Source of the DNA: Mycobacterium paraffinicum
GTDB taxonomy: Bacteria; Actinomycetota; Actinomycetes; Mycobacteriales; Mycobacteriaceae
DNA length: 30,013 bases
Assembly: GCF_001907675.1 (NCBI RefSeq)
Contig: NZ_MPNT01000051.1
Span: forward strand, 1 to 30,013
Direction: 5' to 3'
The notes under the pieces are model-generated. The model was given only the letters and a program-made list of their open reading frames with translations. It searched no databases and was not told where the DNA came from. The translations under genes were made by a program, and so were the position numbers. The stretch's first letter is position 1; each line of letters opens with the position of its first letter. Positions 28,465 through 30,013 of the stretch are shown one piece after another.

Positions 28465-28470
28465 TAGACT
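28465..28470 (+). promoter_or_regulatory. Candidate gyrB -10 element (TAGACT)
   Basis: TAGACT lies 66 bases before the gyrB GTG, within a 256-base spacer. No convincing -35 is seen 16-18 bases upstream. It is the same hexamer as the candidate dnaA -10. Confidence 0.4.
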
Positions 28471-28512
28471 GGCAGCATGCGGCTGATGCGGTGACTGGAA
28501 CCGCCCGCATGA

Positions 28513-30013
<1,501 letters not shown>

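Overview
This window is the replication-origin end of a Mycobacterium chromosome. The base composition is GC-rich, and several starts are GTG or TTG. Read left to right, the gene order matches the M. tuberculosis segment Rv3906c to Rv0005 across the origin: Rv3906c, pcnA, mutT4, Rv3909, murJ/mviN, sigM, anti-SigM, trxB, trxC, cwlM, Rv3916c, parB, parA, rsmG, jag, yidC, yidD, rnpA, rpmH, dnaA, oriC, dnaN, recF, Rv0004 and the 5' part of gyrB. The long fused murJ and the dnaA TTG start are typical of mycobacteria. The species is not identifiable from the window alone; a slow-growing non-tuberculous species is my guess.

Positions 1-2400 are the accessory part, all on the minus strand. They hold a DUF2563-type small protein with a good promoter, followed by three related genes for small proteins with a proline-rich N-terminus and one membrane segment. 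The last of the three lacks the extracellular domain and looks decayed. Positions 2473-4455 carry a protein with repeated Asp-rich, calcium-binding-like loops and pcnA. Positions 4610-5253 hold a coupled pair of unrecognised small membrane proteins.

Positions 5317-12058 are a tightly overlapping operon (mutT4, a DUF6049 exported protein, murJ). sigM and its anti-sigma factor follow (12120-13452), then the thioredoxin reductase/thioredoxin pair (13543-14900) behind a SigH-like promoter, then cwlM. cwlM and the minus-strand Rv3916c homologue converge with their stop codons only 12 bases apart.

Positions 17287-22710 are a minus-strand cluster for chromosome partition (parB, parA), ribosome modification (rsmG), RNA binding (jag), membrane protein insertion (yidC, yidD), RNase P protein and ribosomal protein L34. 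Two parS sites are embedded in coding sequence, in parA and at the rsmG start codon. From 23316 the plus strand carries dnaA, the oriC-type dnaA-dnaN spacer, dnaN, recF, the DUF721/DciA-like helicase-loading factor and gyrB, which is cut by the window end.

Most of the window is well-conserved core chromosome, and I see no wholly new system. The parts worth a second look are the left-hand paralogue cluster with its shared promoter motif, the 13-residue Asp-rich repeats, the unassigned membrane pair, palindromes in the dnaA and parB flanks, and promoters whose spacers are inverted repeats.
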